Assembly: GCA_020057805.1 (NCBI GenBank) | Contig: JAGVFD010000019.1 | Coordinates: 1-7,360 of the forward strand | Reading direction: 5' to 3' | DNA length: 7,360 nt | Source of the DNA: Sideroxydans sp. | GTDB lineage: Bacteria; Pseudomonadota; Gammaproteobacteria; Burkholderiales; Gallionellaceae | Shown here: piece after piece, positions 1 through 6,400 of the stretch | How positions within the stretch are numbered: position 1 is the first letter of the stretch | Layout: each line of letters opens with the position of its first letter | Translations under genes and position numbers: made by a program | The notes under the pieces: model-generated | Database searches by the model: none | What the model was told of the DNA's origin: nothing | The model's input: the letters and a program-made list of their open reading frames with translations, nothing else

Positions 1-1356
1 AACAAAACAAAATACCAATACGACACCATTCGAGGGCCTGTGAAACTCATAGCTGCAAACCAATTTTTAACAACTCGTCGATATTCAGGGATGCTTCCGT
101 ACTGGCCTAGAGTGAACGCTGGCAATGGGAAAGAGCAATTTGAGGAGGTGATGAGCAGTGACCTCAAGCAGGCGAGAAGCATGATGTTGCCGATGGGGGA
201 GGGGCCATACTGGCAGGGGAAAGGATTGCAGCGTATCACCCAGCTTATGTCTGTTGTTGAGCAACAGGGAAACCTCGAAGGACGAGATAAATTATTAAAG
301 CTGGCCAAAGCACGTTTCGAGCAATGGTTCAGAGGGGATAGTCGTCGTACCTATTTTCATTACGACAGGGGCTTAGGGACTGTAGTCGGCTATCCAGAGG
401 AATACTTCAGTGTTAAGCAGATGAACGACCATCACTTTCACTATGGATATTGGATCAGAGCGGCTGCCGATATTGCCTTACGTGATCCTGAATGGGCGGC
501 ATCGGACAAATGGGGTGGGATGATAGATCTGCTAATAAAGGACATTGCAACGCAAGAGCGTGGCAGTAAGGACTTTGCATTCCTTCGTAACTTCGATATT
601 TACGAAGGACACTCTTGGGCATCAGGACTCGCACTGGGCGATGCTGGCAATAATCAAGAATCGTCTTCAGAGGCGGTGAATGCGTGGGCTGGATTGATAA
701 TGTGGGGGGAAATCAAAGGCGACAAGCGCCTGCGCGACTTGGGCGTATGGCTCTACACATCTGAGATTGAGTCCATACAGCATTACTGGTTCGATATTCA
801 CAATATAGTCTTAGCGCCCGAGTACAAGAACGTAGAAGTCAGCATGCTGTTCGGCGGCAAGTATGCACACAACACGTGGTGGATTGACGAGCCGAGGCAA
901 ATTCATGGCATCAATCTACTACCCATGACTGCGGCTTCAATGTACTTAGCAAATTCGCCTGAATTCATATTGCGAAACTTACAGGCGATGGACGCTGAAT
1001 CTGCCAAGTACACCAAGAAGGTTGATCCTACAGATATTTGGGCAGATATATTTTTGCAATATCTGGCGCTCGCTAAACCACGAGAGGCCTTAGCAAAATG
1101 GACCCGTTGGGGATCAGTAGAGTTTGGTGATACGCGCACTCACACATTGCATTGGCTGCACACCATGAATGAACGTGGCACGCCTGCACTCGACATCACG
1201 GCAAACACTCCTCTTTATGGTGTATTTAAGGCGGAAGATGGGACGCGTACATACTTGATGTACAACGCATCTGAAATCTCACAACAGGTTCAATTTAGTG
1301 ACGGAATGCACATTATTGCATTGCCTAGGGCACTTACTGAGTCAAAAAACCCCTGA
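1..1356 (+). CDS. GH81 endo-beta-1,3-glucanase, C-terminal part (5' end outside window)
   Basis: This is the C-terminal part (about 451 residues) of a glycoside hydrolase family 81 enzyme, which cleaves internal beta-1,3-glucosidic bonds by inversion. A GTG at 40 could look like a start, but the frame stays open to base 1 and bases 13-39 read YQYDTIRGP, which runs smoothly into KLIAANQF as in GH81 proteins. The gene therefore begins upstream, and the N-terminal beta-sandwich half is not visible. Family hallmarks are DHHFHYGYW (Asp at 427-429), GHSWASG (607-627) and NNQESSSEA with Glu at 658-660 and 670-672. In studied GH81 enzymes the Asp of the first motif and a Glu of the last are the catalytic acid and base. 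HGINLLPMTAASMYL further on is also typical. The C-terminus (FSDGMHIIALPRAL) looks complete. No terminator is evident after the stop. Export cannot be judged without the N-terminus. The substrate is probably laminarin-like or fungal beta-1,3-glucan. Confidence 0.93.
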   Translation, partial: NKTKYQYDTIRGPVKLIAANQFLTTRRYSGMLPYWPRVNAGNGKEQFEEVMSSDLKQARSMMLPMGEGPYWQGKGLQRITQLMSVVEQQGNLEGRDKLLKLAKARFEQWFRGDSRRTYFHYDRGLGTVVGYPEEYFSVKQMNDHHFHYGYWIRAAADIALRDPEWAASDKWGGMIDLLIKDIATQERGSKDFAFLRNFDIYEGHSWASGLALGDAGNNQESSSEAVNAWAGLIMWGEIKGDKRLRDLGVWLYTSEIESIQHYWFDIHNIVLAPEYKNVEVSMLFGGKYAHNTWWIDEPRQIHGINLLPMTAASMYLANSPEFILRNLQAMDAESAKYTKKVDPTDIWADIFLQYLALAKPREALAKWTRWGSVEFGDTRTHTLHWLHTMNERGTPALDITANTPLYGVFKAEDGTRTYLMYNASEISQQVQFSDGMHIIALPRALTESKNP

Positions 1357-1390
1357 AAAACCAATTATTTAAACGAGGCTTAAAAAGTGC

Positions 1391-1419
1391 TTGCATTAGC
1401 AATTTAGTGCGATTAAAGT
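1391..1419 (+). promoter_or_regulatory. Probable sigma70 promoter of the lipoprotein gene
   Basis: TTGCAT (1391-1396) and TAAAGT (1414-1419) are separated by 17 bp and sit just before the palindromic operator. The -35 matches consensus only at TTG, and the -10 matches 4 of 6, so the promoter is weak by sequence. Its distance to the operator centre (about 13 bp from the end of the -10) is close to that seen at the importer promoter (about 15 bp), which supports the call. The predicted transcription start is near 1426, giving a leader of about 95 nt. Confidence 0.45.
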
Positions 1420-1422
1420 AAG

Positions 1423-1442
1423 TTATGAAAGCGCTTTCATAA
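1423..1442. promoter_or_regulatory. LacI-type operator, 20-bp perfect palindrome
   Basis: TTATGAAAGCGCTTTCATAA is identical to its reverse complement over all 20 bases. It has the A/T-flanked GAAAGCGCTTTC form with a central CpG, typical of LacI/GalR-family sites. It overlaps the predicted transcription start of the lipoprotein gene, where a bound repressor would block RNA polymerase. Its 14-bp core recurs exactly at 5088-5101 in front of the importer genes. The repressor encoded at 4008-5033 is the obvious candidate ligand; that pairing is inferred. Confidence 0.85.
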
Positions 1443-1508
1443 GGTGATTTCATTTAGGCACCCATTAAATCCGAAAGGCAAACTTTGAAATTTATGTAGT
1501 GAATCGTC

Positions 1509-1514
1509 AAGGAG
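1509..1514 (+). promoter_or_regulatory. Ribosome binding site that decides the lipoprotein start
   Basis: AAGGAG directly abuts the ATG at 1515 (no spacer) but lies 6 nt before the ATG at 1521, a normal spacing. This favours 1521 over 1515 as the start codon. Confidence 0.75.
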
Positions 1515-1520
1515 ATGAAA

Positions 1521-3875
1521 ATGCACACAATACCAAGCAGTTATAGAAATCCGTGGCAGATACAGATGAATTTTTTCAGTGCAGTTAAAACAATTGCTTT
1601 AAGTCTTATTTTAGCGGCTAGTCTTGCTGCTTGTGGCAGTGGGGGTAGTTCTTCTACTTCGACCGTTCCTTCCGCCCCAACCATTGGCACAGTTGTTCCA
1701 GGTAATGCTCAAGCAACGGTTAGCTTTAGTGCGCCGACAAGTAATGGTGGCAGTGCAATCACAGGCTACACTGTGACATCAAATCCTGCAGGCGGTGTGG
1801 ATAGCAATGCGGGATCAACGGCATTGATACATACGATGACTGGCCTCATAAATGGCACCAGTTACACCTTTAAAGTGGTAGCTCACAATGCAGTTGGCAC
1901 TAGCGCGGCTTCTGCCTCTTCAGCTGCAGTAACACCTTCCGCACCTGTCGCAGCGACCGTGCCGGGGGCGCCAACTGTGGGAGCTGCTGTCGCAGGAAGC
2001 GCTCAAGCAACTGTGAATTTCACCTCTCCTGCAAGCGATGGCGGTAGTGCCATCACTGGATATACAGTTACCTCTAACCCGGGCGGATTTACAGCAACGG
2101 GTGCAGCGAGTCCAATTATTGTGACTGGCTTGGCAAACGGTACAAGCTATACCTTTACTGTTGTTGCAACGAATGCAATTGGGAATAGCACAGCTTCGGC
2201 TGCGACAAATGCGGTGACGCCAACACTGTCGACAACCTTTGCAAGTAACTTTAATGTGAACGCGGGAACTACAACAGATGGTGGCACGTTGGGCGCTTAC
2301 ACATGGGCACCAAACGGTGGTGCACAATTTTCTGGTGGTGATGCAGCGGCGCTAACCAATTCAACCTATTGGTATGCCGGATATAACTTCACAGCCGTTC
2401 CTGGGGCGGGCGATGGTTTTGGCGCTTTCGTCGCAGCACCGGGGGTGGTAGCAGCGGGTGGCGTGGATAGCGGTATTGGTTTGGTTGTGACGAATGCAAC
2501 AAGTTTGGTTATCCCTATTTCAGTGGCTCAGGAGATGTGGACCAGTAAAGCTGGTAATGTGGTATTGCATATTATTGCTCAAGGTAAAGCGAACAAATAC
2601 AACGGAAACTGTACTGTTCTGATTGCGACAGACCTTACAATGACTGCGCAAGCGATGACAACTTACACCATTCCAATGAGCAACTTCACATTGGGGCAGG
2701 CATGTGGTCAAGCTGGGATTACCAGCGTTGCAACAGCGCTGGCAGACGGTATCGCGGAAATCCATGTTCAGGCTTTAACTGGAAATCTGAATACGACCGT
2801 TCAAACAGGCGGTTTTTATCCTAATGCAGTGACCTTGGGGGCGCCGATTGCTTTCCAAGTAAGTGCATCTCCTTTAGTACCTGGGCAGGTGGTTTCAACC
2901 GCTTCAAGCTGGGCATTAGGTGGGGGGAATGATTGGAATGGTGCAACTTCTTCATTGGTGACAACCCAACCAATTGGTGGTGGGCAAGCTAATGCTGCCA
3001 TGGTGGTTGTGGCGCCCGCATCGCAATACTTTGGCACCACGTTCTTGACGCTTGTGAATCAGGAGTTCTGCACGGCAGCAAATCCCACGATATCTGTGGA
3101 AGTGTATGCACCTGTAGCAGCGAAGGTTCGTTTGAAACTGGAACAAGACGGCTCTACTCCCAACAACATCGAAATGGATGCAACGACGGTTGTGGGTTGG
3201 CAGACGCTTACTTATAACTGCCTCACAAGTTCCGGCAATGCCACAACTCCTCCTACTGCGCAATACGTTGAAGGTACGGTATACAACAAGGCATCTATAC
3301 TGTTCAACTTCAATACGGCAGCAGCGAACCCAGGTGAAACTTGGTACTTTGATCACGTAACATATACACCGACTACGGCAGTAACTTATGTTCCACCTGC
3401 TCCAGCAGTTGATCCAACCGTTAAGCCAGCCACACCCACTGCTTTACCTGCCAATGTCATATCAATATTTGGTACGACCTATGGGGATATGGTTGGTGTA
3501 GGTGTCAATCCAAACTGGGGACAGTCAACCGTGGTAACTACGATAAATGTTGCTGGTGACAGTATTCTTAAATACGCCAATCTTAACTATCAAGGGATGG
3601 ATCTATTTCCTGCGACGGGTATTGATGTTTCGGCAAAGACCAATCTGCATATTGATGTGTGGGCAGCATCAGCTACAGCATTCGATGTGTTCTTGATATC
3701 ACCCGGACCATTAGAACAAGCAGTTACATTGAATCCGACACAAGCAGGATGGAATAGCTTTGACATACCGCTGAGTTCGTACACAGTTCCTAATAAAGCG
3801 GCGATATTCCAATTCAAATTTGTTGGAGCACCCGCAGGAAATACCGTGTATATCGATAACTTATATTTCTGGTAA
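1521..3875 (+). CDS. Multimodular FN3 lipoprotein, putative surface glycan-binding protein
   Basis: The protein is 784 residues from ATG 1521; residue numbers below count from the in-frame ATG at 1515. A hydrophobic segment (about 20-39) ends in the lipobox LAAC, so Cys40 (1632-1634) would be lipidated. A Gly/Ser linker follows, then two fibronectin type III repeats (about 52-141 and 149-236). Three beta-rich modules come next: A (about 240-445), B (about 450-617, ending in YFDHVTY) and C (648-786, with NPNWGQ and ending in YIDNLYFW), separated by a Pro-rich linker at 618-645. Module C resembles an accessory domain I recall beside laminarinase-type GH16 enzymes in marine Bacteroidota; I cannot give it a CBM number. 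Modules A and B each hold two Cys (366/397 and 519/569), possible disulfides. No catalytic motif is visible. The GH81 gene upstream and the operator shared with a sugar importer suggest it tethers beta-1,3-glucan at the cell surface. The ATG at 1566 would give a more classical signal peptide but has a poor ribosome site. Confidence 0.8.
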   Translation: MHTIPSSYRNPWQIQMNFFSAVKTIALSLILAASLAACGSGGSSSTSTVPSAPTIGTVVPGNAQATVSFSAPTSNGGSAITGYTVTSNPAGGVDSNAGSTALIHTMTGLINGTSYTFKVVAHNAVGTSAASASSAAVTPSAPVAATVPGAPTVGAAVAGSAQATVNFTSPASDGGSAITGYTVTSNPGGFTATGAASPIIVTGLANGTSYTFTVVATNAIGNSTASAATNAVTPTLSTTFASNFNVNAGTTTDGGTLGAYTWAPNGGAQFSGGDAAALTNSTYWYAGYNFTAVPGAGDGFGAFVAAPGVVAAGGVDSGIGLVVTNATSLVIPISVAQEMWTSKAGNVVLHIIAQGKANKYNGNCTVLIATDLTMTAQAMTTYTIPMSNFTLGQACGQAGITSVATALADGIAEIHVQALTGNLNTTVQTGGFYPNAVTLGAPIAFQVSASPLVPGQVVSTASSWALGGGNDWNGATSSLVTTQPIGGGQANAAMVVVAPASQYFGTTFLTLVNQEFCTAANPTISVEVYAPVAAKVRLKLEQDGSTPNNIEMDATTVVGWQTLTYNCLTSSGNATTPPTAQYVEGTVYNKASILFNFNTAAANPGETWYFDHVTYTPTTAVTYVPPAPAVDPTVKPATPTALPANVISIFGTTYGDMVGVGVNPNWGQSTVVTTINVAGDSILKYANLNYQGMDLFPATGIDVSAKTNLHIDVWAASATAFDVFLISPGPLEQAVTLNPTQAGWNSFDIPLSSYTVPNKAAIFQFKFVGAPAGNTVYIDNLYFW
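1671..2223 (+). repeat. Tandem duplicated fibronectin type III coding repeat
   Basis: Two diverged in-frame copies lie in tandem (about 1671-1937 and 1959-2223). Both encode APT.G, an AQATV.F strand, the run GGSAITGYTVTSNP and NGTSYTF.VVA.NA.G, and both end in AVTP. The shared word GCTCAAGCAAC occurs at 1707 and 2001, 294 bp apart. Silent differences are many, so the duplication is not recent. The repeats probably act as spacers that hold the binding modules away from the membrane. Confidence 0.85.
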
Positions 3876-3920
3876 GAGCGGTACGTAGTTCGAGTAAATC
3901 CTAAAACCTAGTATGATTTG

Positions 3921-3955
3921 GGAGCGACTGCTAAAGGCAGTCGCTCCTTTATTTT
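3921..3955 (+). terminator. Rho-independent terminator after the lipoprotein gene
   Basis: An 11-bp perfect GC-rich stem (3921-3931 pairing with 3937-3947) has a 5-nt loop TAAAG and is followed by TTTATTTT. It lies 45 bp after the lipoprotein stop codon and separates that transcription unit from the regulator gene. Confidence 0.92.
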
Positions 3956-4007
3956 GTATCAGTACATCATCGAAGATGCAGGGAAAATATAGAACGGCAG
4001 GTGAATC

Positions 4008-5033
4008 TTGAAATCAGATAGCGAAATAGAGTCGGTCCCTTCTACGCTAGAAATGGTGGCGCGCGAAGCGGGGGTCTCACCGAGTACGGTTTCACGCATT
4101 TTGAATGGCACAGCTAAAGTCAGTGCCGAAAAAAAAGCCGCTGTCGAGAAGGCTATCATCAAACTCAATTTCAGCCCTAATCCGGTAGCGCAAGGATTGG
4201 CTAGGGGTAAATCGCAAACCATTGGAGTCATCACGCAGGCGATTGATAGCCCCTTTTATGGTGAGGGGTTGCGTGGTATTGAAGACAGACTTGAGGAGGT
4301 GGGCTATACCCCACTATTTGTGAGCGGCCATTGGCGACAAGCCGATGAAAAGGCTTGTATCAAACAACTTCTAGCAAGACGTGTGGATGGCATCATCGTG
4401 TTGACCAGTTGTCTGCCCGATTCGTTTTTTGTCGCACAATCAAAGCGTTTGCCAATGGTTATCACGGGGAGGAATCTGGTTGCACCTTCTCTATACTCCT
4501 TATCCTTTGATAGTTTCGAGGGGGGGCGCCTAGCCACCCAGCACCTGATAGATTTGGGACATCAAAGCATCGCATTCATTGCCGGCCCAAGCGATCATGC
4601 GGATGCTGTTGAGCGTCTACGCGGTTATCAATCAGCTCTGACTGCTTCAGGTTTGCCCATCCAGCCGGAATTAATCGTGCAAGGGGACTATCGAGAATCG
4701 CAAGGGGGGATGGCAGTACAGCAATTGTTGTTATCTAGGATTCCCTTCACCGCGATTTTTGCTAGTAACGACCAGTCTGCGTATGGAGCCGCGCTTGAGT
4801 TGTATCGTAAAGGGCTGCGGATTCCCGATGATATTTCATTGGTTGGCTTTGATGATCTACGAACTTCTAGTTTTACCATTCCGCCTCTTACGACCATTCG
4901 ACACAGTATTTACGATATTGGTGAATCAGCGGCCAAGTCGATTGTCGATTTAGTCGAGGGGAGAATGCCTCACCATATTTCACCTGTACCCAGCTTGGTG
5001 GTGCGTGAATCAACACGACGTGCGCGAAACTAA
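4008..5033 (+). CDS. LacI/GalR-family transcriptional repressor
   Basis: This 341-residue protein has the full LacI-family layout. A helix-turn-helix spans residues 13-33 (TLEMVAREAGVSPSTVSRILN), the hinge helix is near 57-66 (PNPVAQGLAR) and the periplasmic-binding-protein-like sensor domain starts at about 70 (QTIGVITQAIDSPFYGEGLRGIE). Motifs such as RRVDGIIVL, HLIDLGHQSIAFIAGP, FASNDQSAYGA and IPDDISLVGFDDL are characteristic. Leu64 is in the position of the hinge leucine that, in studied members, wedges into the central CpG of the operator, and both operators in this window have one. The start is TTG at 4008 with AGG at 3999-4001. The first ATG (codon 16) would destroy the helix-turn-helix. 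The promoter is unclear: there is an AT-rich TATAGA at 3988 without a good -35, and no operator copy, so autoregulation is not visible. The effector is unknown; a beta-glucan oligosaccharide or product sugar is likely from context. Confidence 0.95.
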   Translation: MKSDSEIESVPSTLEMVAREAGVSPSTVSRILNGTAKVSAEKKAAVEKAIIKLNFSPNPVAQGLARGKSQTIGVITQAIDSPFYGEGLRGIEDRLEEVGYTPLFVSGHWRQADEKACIKQLLARRVDGIIVLTSCLPDSFFVAQSKRLPMVITGRNLVAPSLYSLSFDSFEGGRLATQHLIDLGHQSIAFIAGPSDHADAVERLRGYQSALTASGLPIQPELIVQGDYRESQGGMAVQQLLLSRIPFTAIFASNDQSAYGAALELYRKGLRIPDDISLVGFDDLRTSSFTIPPLTTIRHSIYDIGESAAKSIVDLVEGRMPHHISPVPSLVVRESTRRARN

Positions 5034-5050
5034 AGTTAGACTAAATAAGG

Positions 5051-5079
5051 TTGACACAGTTATTTCTGAGTGATTTAAT
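5051..5079 (+). promoter_or_regulatory. Strong sigma70 promoter of the ABC importer operon
   Basis: TTGACA (5051-5056, perfect consensus -35) and TTTAAT (5074-5079, 5 of 6) are separated by exactly 17 bp in the gap after the repressor gene. The expected transcription start is at 5086-5087. The -35 contains a TTG that is in frame with the binding-protein gene and can be mistaken for its start codon. Confidence 0.8.
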
Positions 5080-5086
5080 CGACCTC

Positions 5087-6373
5087 ATGAAAGCGCTTTC
5101 AAGAAAAGTCATTTGGAAGAAATTACTCGCCAATATTTGCATCGGATGGCTGAGTGTGACGGCGTGCGGTGTTCGCGCAGAAAGCGTCACGATTACTGTC
5201 GCAGCCTTTCCTGCGTTGGATCAGATCGTCAAGGCAGCACTTCCAGAATTCTATAAGGTGCACCCAGAAATCAAGGTGCATGTGTTAAGCCGTGAATTCG
5301 CAGATCACCACACCGCTATGACAACTGCCATCGCAACAGGTAGCAATATGCCTGATGTGATGTTGCTGGAGTCAGGATATATGGGGCGGTTCGCCGATAG
5401 CGGTGCCCTAGAATTTTTGACGTCCTCTCCCTATAACGCCAGTCAATATCAAAATCAGTTTGTACCATTTACATTTCCTCAAGGGAGTTCCGCCGAGGGA
5501 AAGCTAATTGCAATGCCTACCGACATCGGTGTGGGCGCACTGTTTTATCGAAAAGATTTGCTAGATAGAGCTGGGCTGAAGGAAAGTGATCTGACGCAAT
5601 CTTGGGAATCTTTTGTGCAAGCGGGTGTAGTCCTTAAGCAAAAGACGGGGGTATATCTTGTTGGTAATGCACGTGATTTGAAAGATATCGTGATTCGATC
5701 TAACTTGCAGCCGGGAGAGGGAATCTACTTTGACGTAAACGGCAAAGTGTTGGTTGAGTCCCCACGCTTTGTTCGAGCATTTAAATTAGCACGTATGGTG
5801 CGCGAGAATAAATTGGATGCGCGCACGATGGCTTGGTCGGCAGAATGGTCGGAGTCCTTTAAACGTGGCACCGTAGCCACTCAGATGATGGGGTCGTGGT
5901 TCGGTGGACATTTGGCGAATTGGTTGGCCCCGGAAACAAAAGGGCTGTGGAGAACGGCTGCATTACCTGATGGAGCGTATGCCTCTTGGGGTGGAACGTT
6001 CTATGCGATACCGAATAAGGCTGACCACAAGAAAGAAGCGTGGGAGTTGATCAAGTTCATGACATTGCAGCGTGATCGTCAATTGGATGCATTCAAAACT
6101 CAAGATTCATTTCCTGCATTGTTAGCAACATATCAAGATGCCTATTTCGATCAACCAGTACCCTTTTTGGGCGGTCAAAAGTCCAGATTGCTGTGGCGCG
6201 ATCTAGCGGCTAAGACACCTGCGATTCCGCTCAATAAATTAGATCCCATCGCTGACGAGATCATCAATACCGAGATGGATAAGGTGCTGGCAGGAAAGAA
6301 AGAGATCGAGTTGGCATTAGCTGATGCGGCGATCATGTTGCAAAAACGAATTCGTCACAGCATGCGGCGCTAA
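5087..6373 (+). CDS. ABC sugar importer, periplasmic solute-binding protein (family 1)
   Basis: This 428-residue protein is an extracellular solute-binding protein of the MalE/UgpB type, which captures an oligosaccharide in the periplasm and delivers it to a MalF/MalG-type permease. The N-terminus is a signal peptide with Arg/Lys residues, a short hydrophobic core and a probable cleavage at VRA/ES. The sequence VTAC just before it also fits a lipobox, so lipid anchoring is possible. Family signatures are VTITVAAFPALDQIVKAALPEFYKVHP, a PDVMLLESG segment, DIGVGALFYRKDLLDRAGL (near residue 148) and SWGGTFYAIPNKADHKKEAWELIKFMT (near 302). ATG 5087 is chosen because the in-frame TTG at 5051 coincides with the -35 box. 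No ribosome site precedes 5087 and the predicted transcription start is at or next to it, so the message may be leaderless. The ligand is not readable from the sequence; the GH81 neighbour suggests beta-1,3-gluco-oligosaccharides. The permease gene follows after 27 bp. Confidence 0.92.
   Translation: MKALSRKVIWKKLLANICIGWLSVTACGVRAESVTITVAAFPALDQIVKAALPEFYKVHPEIKVHVLSREFADHHTAMTTAIATGSNMPDVMLLESGYMGRFADSGALEFLTSSPYNASQYQNQFVPFTFPQGSSAEGKLIAMPTDIGVGALFYRKDLLDRAGLKESDLTQSWESFVQAGVVLKQKTGVYLVGNARDLKDIVIRSNLQPGEGIYFDVNGKVLVESPRFVRAFKLARMVRENKLDARTMAWSAEWSESFKRGTVATQMMGSWFGGHLANWLAPETKGLWRTAALPDGAYASWGGTFYAIPNKADHKKEAWELIKFMTLQRDRQLDAFKTQDSFPALLATYQDAYFDQPVPFLGGQKSRLLWRDLAAKTPAIPLNKLDPIADEIINTEMDKVLAGKKEIELALADAAIMLQKRIRHSMRR
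5088..5101. promoter_or_regulatory. Second LacI-type operator, overlapping start of importer operon
   Basis: TGAAAGCGCTTTCA is a 14-bp perfect palindrome identical to the core of the operator at 1423-1442. It lies just after the -10 box, over the predicted transcription start, and it also overlaps the first codons of the binding-protein gene (ATG at 5087). Repressor bound here would block initiation of the importer operon. Confidence 0.85.
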
Positions 6374-6400
6374 TGGCGCCATGAAAAAATTGGGAGGCAC

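Noticed and set aside
40..42. GTG at 40 as the start of the GH81 gene
   Set aside because: The frame is open to base 1 and the residues before it (YDTIRGP) fit the GH81 family, so this is an internal valine codon of a gene truncated by the window edge.
1391..1402. Inverted repeat TTGC-ATTA-GCAA in the promoter region
   Set aside because: The arms are only 4 bp and AT-rich surroundings make this expected by chance; too short to call a second operator or terminator.
1920..3356. Long minus-strand open frames across the lipoprotein gene
   Set aside because: They give Cys/Arg/Ser-rich, low-complexity translations without family resemblance and mirror the repetitive coding strand; shadows of the real gene.
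3912..3917. TATGAT as a -10 box for the repressor gene
   Set aside because: No -35 is found at the right distance and the strong terminator at 3921-3955 would stop any transcript starting there.
4440..4453. TCAAAGCGTTTGCC inside the repressor gene, resembling the operator
   Set aside because: It matches only 10 of 14 bases of the core, is not a good palindrome and lies in conserved coding sequence; likely chance.
5051..5053. TTG at 5051 as the start of the binding-protein gene
   Set aside because: It is the first half of a perfect TTGACA -35 box with a -10 at 17 bp, and the AAGG before it leaves no spacer for a ribosome.
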